48,941 nt of DNA from Mycolicibacterium wolinskyi (GTDB lineage Bacteria > Actinomycetota > Actinomycetes > Mycobacteriales > Mycobacteriaceae): NCBI RefSeq assembly GCF_002101965.1, contig NZ_LQQA01000016.1, positions 1 through 48,941 of the forward strand, given 5' to 3'. Below the pieces are notes generated by a model that was not told where the DNA came from, ran no database searches, and saw only the letters and a list, made by a program, of their open reading frames with translations. Position numbers and translations under genes: made by a program. The stretch's first letter is position 1. Each line of letters opens with the position of its first letter. Positions 1 to 7,279 of this stretch are shown here, piece by piece.

Positions 1-209
1 CCCCCGAGCCTGCCGCTGCGCCGGCCGCCCCGCCGCCGCCTCCGCCGCCACCGGCACCGCGCACCTACACGGTGGTCTCCGGTGACACGCTGTGGGCGAT
101 CGCCGAGCGGTTCTACGGCGACGGCAGCAAGTACCAGCAGATCGCGAATGCCAGCGGAATCTCCAATCCTGACCTCATCCATCCCGGACAGGTTTTGACG
201 ATTCCCTGA
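1..209 (+). CDS. C-terminal end of a LysM-domain protein (5' end outside window)
   Basis: The frame enters the window open and ends at TGA 207-209. The visible 68 residues start with a Pro/Ala-rich linker (about residues 1-21 of the visible part), followed by one LysM domain beginning YTVVSGDTLWAIAERFYG and ending HPGQVLTIP at the C-terminus. LysM domains bind peptidoglycan GlcNAc, and a Pro-rich linker plus a terminal LysM is common in mycobacterial envelope proteins. A strong terminator hairpin follows within 15 nt. The N-terminal part, and therefore the overall function, cannot be seen. Confidence 0.85.
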   Translation, partial: PEPAAAPAAPPPPPPPPAPRTYTVVSGDTLWAIAERFYGDGSKYQQIANASGISNPDLIHPGQVLTIP

Positions 210-222
210 CCTGCACCGAACC

Positions 223-253
223 GACGGCCCGGACCTCAGCGGTCCGGGCCGTC
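223..253 (+). terminator. Hairpin terminator after the LysM gene
   Basis: Perfect 13-bp stem (223-235 paired with 241-253, left arm GACGGCCCGGACC) with a 5-nt loop, 13 nt after the LysM stop. There is no T-run, which is usual for mycobacterial intrinsic terminators. Confidence 0.75.
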
Positions 254-385
254 GTCGCCTCATCCGATGTGCCGCGGGATGATTCGCGCGCAAGCGCCGC
301 TCATGCGGGTGAACCGGCGCGCAACCGGCCATCGCCCCGGTACCCTTGGAAATCACCACGACCGCAAACCGATGGGAGGCCGCCC

Positions 386-1090
386 GTGCGCCACCCGTGG
401 CTTCGCGCGCTGCGATCACTCGTGCTGGCGGCCCCACTGGCGGTGTTGCTGCATGCGGCCCCGATGGCGCAGGCCATGCCAGGTGTACTCGTGTACCCCG
501 GCATGGAAATCCGCCAGGACACCAATGTGTGCACGCTCGGCTACGTCGACCCGGTCAGCCGGATCGGGTTCACCGCAGGCCACTGCCGGGGCAGCGGCCC
601 CGTGGGGGACCGGAACGGGAACTTCATCGGCCAGCAGACGTCATTCCGCGACAACACGCCCGACGGTGCGACGATCGACACGAATCACATGATCTCCGAC
701 TGGGAGACGATCCAACTCGCGGGCGACGTCGCGGTCAACAACATCCTGCCGGGTGGTCGCCTGCTGGTCGAGGACCCCGCGGTCGTGCCCGCGCCGGGTC
801 TGCCGGTGTGCCACTTCGGGGTGGTCACCGGCGAGAGTTGCGGAACCATCGAAGCCGTCAACAACGGCTGGTTCACGATGGCGCACGGCGTGGTCAGTCA
901 GAAAGGCGACTCCGGCGGGCCGGTGTACGTCGTCACTCCCGACGGCCGTGCTGCGATCGTCGGGATGTTCAACAGCACGTGGGGTCAGTACCCGGCGGCG
1001 GTGTCGTGGCAGAGCGCGAGCGGGCAGGCCCGCAATGCGGTGGTGCAGGCGTCCGGTGACATCGCGAACGCTGTTGTGCCGCAGCCCTAA
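386..1090 (+). CDS. Secreted chymotrypsin-like serine protease-fold protein, Rv1815-like
   Basis: 234 residues from GTG 386, chosen because GGGAGG (374-379) lies just upstream and the protein then opens with an Arg-rich n-region, a hydrophobic core and an AQA cleavage site near residue 30, a classical Sec signal peptide. The mature part has the S1-fold signatures TAGHCRG (His66) and KGDSGGPV (Ser176), the expected general base and nucleophile. Four cysteines may form two disulfides. The segment around PGMEIRQDTNVCTLGYVDP resembles M. tuberculosis Rv1815 as I recall it. The catalytic Asp cannot be assigned by eye, so activity is inferred. The stop overlaps the stop of the convergent DUF385 gene by 4 bp. 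Confidence 0.8.
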   Translation: MRHPWLRALRSLVLAAPLAVLLHAAPMAQAMPGVLVYPGMEIRQDTNVCTLGYVDPVSRIGFTAGHCRGSGPVGDRNGNFIGQQTSFRDNTPDGATIDTNHMISDWETIQLAGDVAVNNILPGGRLLVEDPAVVPAPGLPVCHFGVVTGESCGTIEAVNNGWFTMAHGVVSQKGDSGGPVYVVTPDGRAAIVGMFNSTWGQYPAAVSWQSASGQARNAVVQASGDIANAVVPQP

Positions 1091-1527
1091 TCGAGCAATT
1101 TGAAGACCGGGATCGAGCGCGCGCCGTCCCGTAGCTCGGCATCGGTCGATTGCGGTGTCAAACCGGCGGCATGCCCCTTGACCTCCCAGTACCACCGGTC
1201 GAGGTAACGCTTCAGCAGCGGGGGCTTGCCGTCATCGGGCACCTCGGTGATCGGCACGGTGCGGCGACGCCACCGCGGGCCGATCTCGACGGCTCCGGCC
1301 GCTCTCGCGTTGCGGGCCCACTGCGTGTTGCCGCGCGGTGACACCAGGAACTTCTCGCTGTCCACCGACAGCAGGTTGACCACAACGGCGTGCGGTTTGC
1401 CGGTTCGCCGCCCGCGTACCCGCAGCGCCGTCGTACCGGCGATGCTGATGCCGAGTTCGGCGAGGTGGCGAATCAGGTCGTTGCCGGCGCGGGCGACCGG
1501 GCCGGGTGCGTCGTATCGCGTTGTCAT
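1087..1527 (-). CDS. DUF385 / deazaflavin-dependent nitroreductase-family protein
   Basis: 146 residues. Start ATG 1525-1527 has AAGGAG about 8 nt upstream; an earlier in-frame start would run into the operator palindrome. The segment from TTALRVRGRRTGKPHAVVVN through FLVSPRGNTQWARNARA is typical of the split-barrel DUF385 family, to which the F420H2-dependent nitro/quinone reductases (Ddn, Fgd-linked) belong. The GxxTW-like and RNxRA stretches contact the cofactor phosphate in relatives. Substrate unknown. It is transcribed divergently from a TetR regulator across a 109-bp region with two related palindromes, which suggests inducible control by that regulator. Whether it uses F420, FMN or heme cannot be decided from sequence alone. 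Confidence 0.8.
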   Translation of the reverse strand: MTTRYDAPGPVARAGNDLIRHLAELGISIAGTTALRVRGRRTGKPHAVVVNLLSVDSEKFLVSPRGNTQWARNARAAGAVEIGPRWRRRTVPITEVPDDGKPPLLKRYLDRWYWEVKGHAAGLTPQSTDAELRDGARSIPVFKLLD

Positions 1528-1554
1528 CGTGGCTCCTTCGCAGGGAAACGTTTC

Positions 1555-1616
1555 GAGAGCAGTGCTCTCTTTCAAGAGTCGCACGGGTGGGCACGAATTT
1601 CAAGAGCAGTGATCTC
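1555..1616. promoter_or_regulatory. Candidate double TetR operator between divergent genes
   Basis: A perfect 15-bp palindrome GAGAGCAGTGCTCTC (1555-1569) and a second copy AAGAGCAGTGATCTC (1602-1616, 13/15 identical) lie 47 bp apart centre to centre, between the DUF385 gene start and the TetR start. Paired palindromes of this size flanking a divergent TetR gene are typical autoregulatory operators. The assignment to this regulator is inference. Confidence 0.6.
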
Positions 1617-1636
1617 GGTTCTGGCACACTCGCACT

Positions 1637-2326
1637 GTGGGCAAGCGTCAGGAGAGTCGCGAGCGGATCGAGGCCGCGATCATCGAGATCGGTCGGCAAC
1701 ACCTCGTCACCGAGGGTGCGGCGGGCTTGTCGCTGCGTGCGATAGCCCGCGACCTCGGCATGGTGTCGTCGGCGGTGTACCGCTACGTGGCGAGCCGCGA
1801 CGAGCTGCTGACCCTGCTGGTGGTGGACGCCTACACCGAACTCGCCGATGCGGTCGACGGCGCGGCAACGCAATCCGATTGGCGTGCGCGCATCCGCGCC
1901 ATCGCACACGCGACGCGCGACTGGGCCATCGACCAGCCGGCACGCTGGGCGTTGTTGTACGGCAGCCCGGTGCCCGGCTATCACGCCCCGGCCGAGCGTA
2001 CGGTCGGGCCCGGCACGCGGGTGGTCGGTGCGTTGTTCGCGGCAGTCGCCGCCGGTATCGCGGCCGGGGACATCATGGCGACGAAAGAAGCTGTGGCGCA
2101 ACCGCTCTCGTTCGACCTTGAGCGCCTTCGGGCCGAGTTCGCCTTCACCGGCGACGACGCGGTCGTGGCGAAGTGCTTTCTGGTGTGGGCGGGCCTGGTC
2201 GGCGCGGTCAGTCTCGAAGTGTTCGGGCAGTACGGTGCCGACACCCTGACCGATCCGGCGCAGATGTTCGAGCTTCAGATCGGGTTGTTGATCGATACGT
2301 TGACGCGCCCCGTACATCAATCTTGA
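1637..2326 (+). CDS. TetR-family regulator (Rv1816-like)
   Basis: 229 residues from GTG 1637. The N-terminal helix-turn-helix covers about residues 15-52, with the recognition region LSLRAIARDLGMVSSAVYRY. The C-terminal ligand domain is of the WHG/TetR_C type seen in Rv1816. No Shine-Dalgarno precedes the GTG; CACACT at 1625-1630 lies 6 nt upstream and could be a -10 for a leaderless transcript, but the match is weak. It probably represses itself and the divergent DUF385 gene through the palindromes at 1555-1616. The ligand is unknown. The stop lies inside the promoter of the following arsR-like gene. Confidence 0.85.
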   Translation: MGKRQESRERIEAAIIEIGRQHLVTEGAAGLSLRAIARDLGMVSSAVYRYVASRDELLTLLVVDAYTELADAVDGAATQSDWRARIRAIAHATRDWAIDQPARWALLYGSPVPGYHAPAERTVGPGTRVVGALFAAVAAGIAAGDIMATKEAVAQPLSFDLERLRAEFAFTGDDAVVAKCFLVWAGLVGAVSLEVFGQYGADTLTDPAQMFELQIGLLIDTLTRPVHQS

Positions 2327-2352
2327 CTTATATAAGCAATAGCTTTTATGTT
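2323..2352 (+). promoter_or_regulatory. Promoter and dyad operator of the ArsR/AHSA1 operon (leaderless start)
   Basis: TTGACT (2323-2328) and TATGTT (2347-2352) are spaced 18 bp, and the hexamer ends 6 nt before the GTG at 2359, as expected for a leaderless mRNA. An inverted repeat ATATAAGC-AATA-GCTTTTAT (2330-2349, 7 of 8 pairs) fills the spacer and overlaps the -10. This is where an ArsR repressor would block RNA polymerase. The AT-rich patch stands out from the GC-rich surroundings. Confidence 0.6.
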
Positions 2353-2358
2353 TGAGCC

Positions 2359-2706
2359 GTGCACGCGTTCGACGTCCTGGGCGACCCGGTGCGACGGCGC
2401 ATCTTGGAATTGCTGGCCGACGGTGAACTGACCGCCGGCGCGATCGGGGCCGAGGTCCAAGCGGAGTTCGGCATCAGCCAGCCGGCGGTGTCGCAGCATC
2501 TGAAAGTATTGCGGGACAACGGTTTTGCCAACGTTCGAGCCGAAGGACAGCGCAGGCTGTATTCGGTGGACAGTGCGCCGCTGCGTGATATCGACCAGTG
2601 GCTGGACACCTTCCGGCGGTTCTGGACGCCGCACCTGGACGCATTGGCAACCGAGATCGCGCGCGGCAAAAGGCAACGCAGAATCGAAGGGAAACACCAT
2701 GATTGA
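2359..2706 (+). CDS. ArsR-family winged-helix regulator
   Basis: 115 residues from GTG 2359. The winged helix-turn-helix has its recognition helix at residues 39-55 (ISQPAVSQHLKVLRDNG), then a wing with VRAEGQRRLYSV. No Cys metal-site motif (CxC) is present, so this is not a thiol-metal sensor. It belongs to the ArsR subgroup that is co-transcribed with AHSA1/SRPBCC proteins. The next gene starts inside this one (8-bp overlap), so the two are translationally coupled. Autoregulation via the dyad at 2330-2349 is inferred. Confidence 0.85.
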   Translation: MHAFDVLGDPVRRRILELLADGELTAGAIGAEVQAEFGISQPAVSQHLKVLRDNGFANVRAEGQRRLYSVDSAPLRDIDQWLDTFRRFWTPHLDALATEIARGKRQRRIEGKHHD

Positions 2707-3337
2707 CGTAACCCACCAAGTCAACGCCGTGCGCCGCACGGTCGGCACCCGAGTGCTCGAAGCGGGGGAGGCGCACGTCATCACGCTCGGCCAGACATAT
2801 CCGACCGACGCCGCCGATCTGTGGGACGCGCTGACCAACATCGAGCGCATCCCGCGCTGGTTCCTGCCGATCACCGGCGAGTTGCGGGTCGGTGGCCAGT
2901 ACCAGCTGGAGGGCAATGCCAACGGCACGGTGCTGAGCTGTGACCCACCCCGGGAGTTCACCGCCACGTGGGAGTTCGGCGGGGACGTCAGCTGGATCGA
3001 GGTCCGCGTCTTCGATGAGGGGCCGGATCGATCCCGATTCGAACTCGACCACATCGCGCACGTCGACGACGACACCTGGCGCCAGTACGGACCGGCCGCG
3101 GTCGGCATCGGCTGGGATCTCGGACTCGTCGGGCTGGCCATTCACCTGGAGACCGGTGAGGCGATCGAAGCCGGCTTCGAGGAGACGTGGTCGGCGAGCG
3201 ATGACGGCAAGCGGTTCGTGACCGAAGCGGCCGGGCAATGGCAGCAGGCCCTGGTGGCCTGCGGCGCCGATCCCGAGTGGGCCCGCGCCGCGACGCAGCG
3301 TTGTGCCGCCTTTTACCAGGGCGAACCGCAGAACTAG
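2699..3337 (+). CDS. SRPBCC / AHSA1-like protein
   Basis: 212 residues from ATG 2699, preceded by AGGGA about 8 nt away and overlapping the arsR-like stop by 8 bp. After an N-terminal extension of about 30 residues, the helix-grip fold is recognisable: TYPTDAADLWDALTNIERIPRWF, then GELRVGGQYQLEG, the central WEFGGDVSWIEVRV strands, and a C-terminal helix. AHSA1-like proteins bind hydrophobic ligands, and in ArsR-linked pairs they are thought to act on or sense a small molecule; the ligand is unknown here. Its TAG stop lies within the KstR-type palindrome that controls the next operon. Confidence 0.82.
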   Translation: MIDVTHQVNAVRRTVGTRVLEAGEAHVITLGQTYPTDAADLWDALTNIERIPRWFLPITGELRVGGQYQLEGNANGTVLSCDPPREFTATWEFGGDVSWIEVRVFDEGPDRSRFELDHIAHVDDDTWRQYGPAAVGIGWDLGLVGLAIHLETGEAIEAGFEETWSASDDGKRFVTEAAGQWQQALVACGADPEWARAATQRCAAFYQGEPQN

Positions 3338-3349
3338 AACGCGTTCTAG
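3334..3349. promoter_or_regulatory. KstR-type operator (perfect 16-bp palindrome)
   Basis: CTAGAACGCGTTCTAG is a perfect palindrome. Its core 3335-3348 fits the published KstR consensus TnnAACnnGTTnnA at every fixed position. It sits 20 bp upstream of a TATCCT -10 hexamer, over the expected -35. KstR is the TetR-type repressor of mycobacterial cholesterol catabolism, released by CoA thioesters of steroid intermediates. Confidence 0.75.
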
Positions 3350-3369
3350 CCATCCCGCGCGGTCGGCGA

Positions 3370-3375
3370 TATCCT
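3370..3375 (+). promoter_or_regulatory. -10 hexamer TATCCT for a leaderless transcript
   Basis: TATCCT ends 6 nt before the GTG start at 3382, and no Shine-Dalgarno is present, so the mRNA probably begins at the start codon. Confidence 0.5.
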
Positions 3376-3381
3376 CGTGTC

Positions 3382-3876
3382 GTGCTGAATCAGACACCTG
3401 TCCAGATTGCCTGGGTGACGGGCGACCTGGCGGCGACTGAACAGGCGCTGACCACCCTGCTCGGCGCGCGCCGTTGGGTGCGCATGCCCGCAGTCCACTT
3501 CGCCCCCGACAGTTGCTTCCATCGCGGCAGGCCCGCCGATTTCGTGGCCGACATCTCGCTGAGTTACGCCGGGGACACACAGCTCGAACTGATCGCGCCG
3601 GTCCGCGGTGACAGCGTGTACTCGGAGTTCCTGGATCGCAGCGGCCAAGGACTGCACCACGTCTGCGTCGAGGCGCCCGACCCCGCGGCGTTCGAGGCCC
3701 GCCTGCGCGACGCCGAACGCGACGGCACGCCCGCGGTGTGTCACGGCGAGATGCCCGGCGGCATGAGATTCGCCTATCTGTCGGCGCCAGGGGCCGGGGT
3801 GCCGTATCTGGAAGTCGCTTACATCCCGCCCGAGATCCGGGCGTTCTTCGACCATGTGAAACAGGAGCAGCAGTGA
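3382..3876 (+). CDS. VOC-superfamily (glyoxalase/dioxygenase-fold) protein
   Basis: 164 residues from GTG 3382, at the predicted transcription start. Two βαβββ modules are visible: the first around QIAWVTGDLAATEQALTTLL, the second around GLHHVCVEAPDPAAFEARL, with YLEVAYIPPEIRAFFDHV near the C-terminus. Candidate metal ligands are His in GLHHVCVE and Glu in YLEVAY. VOC proteins include epimerases, isomerases and ring-cleavage dioxygenases; the small size and single domain pair favour an isomerase or lyase. The gene overlaps the downstream flavoprotein by 4 bp and sits behind a KstR site, so a step in steroid or related catabolism is plausible. The exact reaction is unknown. Confidence 0.75.
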   Translation: MLNQTPVQIAWVTGDLAATEQALTTLLGARRWVRMPAVHFAPDSCFHRGRPADFVADISLSYAGDTQLELIAPVRGDSVYSEFLDRSGQGLHHVCVEAPDPAAFEARLRDAERDGTPAVCHGEMPGGMRFAYLSAPGAGVPYLEVAYIPPEIRAFFDHVKQEQQ

Positions 3877-5348
3877 AAGAGATCCCCGAGGTTGTCGGCG
3901 CCGCCGAGGTCGCGTCCTGGTCCGACGAGGTCGACGTCGTCGTGATCGGCTTCGGCATCGCGGGCGGATGTGCGGCGGTCAGTGCGGCCGCGGCCGGAGC
4001 TCGGGTTCTCGTACTCGAGCGTGCGGCCGCCGCGGGCGGCACCACGTCGATGGCAGGCGGGCACTTCTACCTCGGCGGCGGCACCGCGGTGCAGGAGGCC
4101 ACCGGGCACCCCGACACCCCGGAGGAGATGTACAAGTACCTGGTCTCGGTGGCCCGCGACCCCGATCTCGACAAGATCCGCGCGTATTGCGACGGCAGCG
4201 TCGAGCACTTCAACTGGCTGGAATCGCTGGGCTTTCAGTTCGAGCGCAGCTTCTACCCGGGCAAGGTGGTCGTCCCGCCCGGCACCGAAGGGCTGTCCTA
4301 CACCGGCAACGAGAAGGTGTGGCCGTTCTGCGAACAGGCCAAGCCGGCGCCGCGCGGCCATTCGGTACCGGTGCCCGGCGAGCTGGGTGGTGCGGCGATG
4401 GTCATCGACCTGCTGCTCAAGCGCGCCGATGCGCTCGGGGTCGAGATCCGCTACGAGGTCGGCGCGACGAACCTGGTGGTCGAGAACGGGTCGGTCGTCG
4501 GCGTGAAGTGGAAGCACTTCGGCGAAACCGGTTGTGTGAGAGCGAAATCAGTGGTCATCGCGGCGGGCGGCTTCGCGATGAACGCCGAGATGGTCGCCGA
4601 GTACACGCCCGCGCTGGGCACCAAGCGGCGCACCAAGCACCACGGTGAGGTCGAGCCCTACATCCTCGGCAATCCCAACGACGACGGTTTGGGAATTCGG
4701 ATGGGCGTCTCGGCCGGCGGCGTCGCCAAGGACCTCGATCAGCTGTTCATCACCGCCGCGGCCTATCCGCCTGAGATCCTGCTCACCGGCGTGATCGTCA
4801 ACAACCAGGGTCAGCGCTTCGTCGCCGAGGACTCCTACCATTCGCGCACATCGGCTTTCGTGCTCGAGCAGGCCGACCAGGAGGCCTATCTCATCGTCGA
4901 CGAGGCGCACATGGAGATGCCTGCCATGCCGTTGATCCGGTTCATCGACGGCTACGAGACGATCGAGGAGATGGAGACCGCGCTCGGTATCCCGAAGGGC
5001 AACTTGGCGGCGACGCTGCAGCGCTACAACGAGAACGCGGCCAAGGGCGAGGATCCCGACTTCCACAAGCAGCCGGAATACGTCGCGGTGCAGGACAGCG
5101 GGCCGTGGGCGGCGTTCGACCTGTCGCTGGGCCGCGCGATGTACTCGGGCTTCACCATGGGCGGCCTCGCGGTCTCGATCGACGGTGAGGTGTTGCGGGC
5201 GGACGGCACCGCCGTGCCCGGTCTGTACGCGGCGGGGGCGTGCGCCTCCAACATCGCGCAGGACGGAAAGGGTTATGCCAGCGGCACACAGCTCGGTGAA
5301 GGATCGTTCTTCGGCCGCCGCGCCGGCGCGCACGCCGCGGCGCGCTAG
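3873..5348 (+). CDS. FAD-dependent dehydrogenase of the 3-ketosteroid dehydrogenase/fumarate reductase family (Rv1817-like)
   Basis: 491 residues from GTG 3873, overlapping the VOC stop (GTGA) with AGGAG 7 nt upstream. The FAD-binding Rossmann motif GFGIAG is at residues 26-31, followed by the acidic strand end VLVLERA and the TTSMAGG stretch. The C-terminus has the family signature PGLYAAGACASNIAQDGKGY and the SGTQLGEGSFFGRRAG segment that closes over FAD. This family oxidises Δ1 or Δ4 bonds of 3-ketosteroids or reduces fumarate-like enones. KstR-type control and co-transcription with a VOC protein suggest a steroid or other polycyclic substrate. The stop overlaps the convergent transporter stop by 4 bp. 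Confidence 0.82.
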   Translation: MKEIPEVVGAAEVASWSDEVDVVVIGFGIAGGCAAVSAAAAGARVLVLERAAAAGGTTSMAGGHFYLGGGTAVQEATGHPDTPEEMYKYLVSVARDPDLDKIRAYCDGSVEHFNWLESLGFQFERSFYPGKVVVPPGTEGLSYTGNEKVWPFCEQAKPAPRGHSVPVPGELGGAAMVIDLLLKRADALGVEIRYEVGATNLVVENGSVVGVKWKHFGETGCVRAKSVVIAAGGFAMNAEMVAEYTPALGTKRRTKHHGEVEPYILGNPNDDGLGIRMGVSAGGVAKDLDQLFITAAAYPPEILLTGVIVNNQGQRFVAEDSYHSRTSAFVLEQADQEAYLIVDEAHMEMPAMPLIRFIDGYETIEEMETALGIPKGNLAATLQRYNENAAKGEDPDFHKQPEYVAVQDSGPWAAFDLSLGRAMYSGFTMGGLAVSIDGEVLRADGTAVPGLYAAGACASNIAQDGKGYASGTQLGEGSFFGRRAGAHAAAR

Positions 5349-7255
5349 GCCTGTTCGGCGATGGCGCTCAGCTGCCAGCGCCCATCGCCGAGCAGCGCGA
5401 GCTGCTTCTCGTGATGCCGGTTGACGCTTTCGCGATGGCTGACGCTGACCACGATGCAGTCGGGTAGCTCGGTCCGCAGAGTCTCGTACATCGCGAACTC
5501 CTGACCCGGGTCGAGCGCCGACGTCGACTCGTCGAGGAACACCACGCTCGGCTTGGCCAGCAGGACGCGGGCGAACGAGATCCGCTGCTGCTCACCGGGC
5601 GACAGTATTTTCGACCAGTCCGCTTCCTCGTCGAGCCGCGACGACAAGTGGCCCAGGGTCACGGCGCTCAGCGCTCGCCGGATCTCGTCATCGCCGAACG
5701 CGGCGGCGGGATCCGGGTAGCTCACCATTTCGCGCAGGTCGCCCAGCGGGGCATAGGGCAACTGCGACAGGAACATCACCGTGCCCTCGGGGTATCGCAC
5801 GGTGCCCGAACCGTACGGCCACAGTTGTGCGAGGCTGCGCAGCAGCGTCGTCTTGCCGGTGCCGGACGGGCCGGTGATGACCAGCCGGTCGCCGGGCGTC
5901 AGCTCCATGTCGAGGTTGTCCAGAAGCAGTTCGCCTGCGGGGGAACGCACTTCGACGTCGGCGAGCTCGACGCCACCGTTGTCGCTGACCCCGGACGCCA
6001 ACCGCGGCAGCGCCCTGGCCTGTTCGTTGGCGGTCACCAATCCGTCGAGGCGGATGATCGCGGCGCGGTATCCGGCGAATGCGTCATACACCGACCGGAA
6101 GAAGCTCAACGAACTCTGCACGCGGTTGAACGCACTCGCCGACTGGGTGACATCGCCCAGTTGGAGTTCACCGGCGAACAGCCGGGGCGCCTGGATGATC
6201 GTCGGGAGCGGGTCGATGATCTGGTTGATGGACCGGTTCCAGCCGAGAAACGCCACGCCCCGCAACACGAGCCTGCGATAGTTCGCGATGATGCGGGCGA
6301 ATCGCACGCCGAGCGTGTCGCGTTCGGTGCGCTCACCGCGGTAGAACCCGACGGCCTCGGCGGAATCGCGGATGCGCACGAGCGCATAGCGGAACGCGGC
6401 GTTGGTGAGCTCGTTGCGGAACGTGAGCCGGATGATCGGCCTGCCGATCCAGAACGCCACGACCGTCGTCACGGCGACCCACAACAACGCGATCCAGAAC
6501 AGCGCCTTGGGCACCGTCACGCCCAGAATCGTCAACGGCCCGGCCAGGTTCCACAGGATCGGGGTGAACGCGACAACCGAGACGAGCGCGTACACCGAAC
6601 CGAACAGCAGCGTCTGCGACGTCGCGACCGTCGGGTTGTTCGTCTCCGGTCCGGTGCCGGTGGTGAAGACGTCGATGTCGTGCTGGATGCGCTGATCCGG
6701 GTTGTCGATCGGCCGGCCGCCGAACGCGCCGAGGAAGCGGCCGCGATAGTAGGCCCGATCGTCGAGCCAGTCGCCGGTGAGCCGGTCGGTCAACCAGACG
6801 CGCCACCGAATGATGAAGTACTGCATGAGATACAGGTCGAGCAGCGTGCGGGTGATGTCGGCCGTCACCAGCATCGCGAAGATCACGATGGACTTCCAAA
6901 AACCGGCGATGCCCGAATCGCGCACCGCGTCGTTGCCCGCTCCCGCCCCCTCGAAAGCCACTTGAAGCGCGGTGAACTGGTCGTTTGCGTAATAGGAGAA
7001 CAGCACGTCCATGCGCACCGAAACCATCACCGACAACAGCAGCACGGCCAACAGCGCCCACACCGGAATGCTTTGGCGCCCGGTGAAATAGCCGCTCGTG
7101 ACTCGCCAGAACTGCCTGCCCCACCCGGTGAACCGGGCCAGCCCGGCCAGCACGACGACCATCGAGAGCGCGCCGACGGCCCACGCTTTCGCCACCCACA
7201 ACAGCGACGCCAGGATCTCGTTGCCCCAGTCCAGCGACTGGGTGAACATCTCCAT
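5345..7255 (-). CDS. BacA/SbmA-like ABC transporter (fused permease-ATPase), copy 1, Rv1819c family
   Basis: 636 residues from ATG 7255, starting MEMFTQSLDWGNE; a TTG three codons earlier is possible. The first two thirds is an SbmA_BacA/ABC_membrane_2 transmembrane domain with about six helices. The ATPase follows, with Walker A GPSGTGKT at 462-469, signature LSPGEQQRISFAR near 550, and Walker B VVFLDEST near 570. Rv1819c has an exporter fold but imports cobalamin, bleomycin and antimicrobial peptides. Length matches Rv1819c (639 aa by recall). Only about 25 bp separate its start from the stop of copy 2, so the pair is likely one operon. One copy may have diverged in substrate. Confidence 0.87.
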   Translation of the reverse strand: MEMFTQSLDWGNEILASLLWVAKAWAVGALSMVVVLAGLARFTGWGRQFWRVTSGYFTGRQSIPVWALLAVLLLSVMVSVRMDVLFSYYANDQFTALQVAFEGAGAGNDAVRDSGIAGFWKSIVIFAMLVTADITRTLLDLYLMQYFIIRWRVWLTDRLTGDWLDDRAYYRGRFLGAFGGRPIDNPDQRIQHDIDVFTTGTGPETNNPTVATSQTLLFGSVYALVSVVAFTPILWNLAGPLTILGVTVPKALFWIALLWVAVTTVVAFWIGRPIIRLTFRNELTNAAFRYALVRIRDSAEAVGFYRGERTERDTLGVRFARIIANYRRLVLRGVAFLGWNRSINQIIDPLPTIIQAPRLFAGELQLGDVTQSASAFNRVQSSLSFFRSVYDAFAGYRAAIIRLDGLVTANEQARALPRLASGVSDNGGVELADVEVRSPAGELLLDNLDMELTPGDRLVITGPSGTGKTTLLRSLAQLWPYGSGTVRYPEGTVMFLSQLPYAPLGDLREMVSYPDPAAAFGDDEIRRALSAVTLGHLSSRLDEEADWSKILSPGEQQRISFARVLLAKPSVVFLDESTSALDPGQEFAMYETLRTELPDCIVVSVSHRESVNRHHEKQLALLGDGRWQLSAIAEQA

Positions 7256-7279
7256 GCCCGGCAAGCTACCGTGGCCGGG

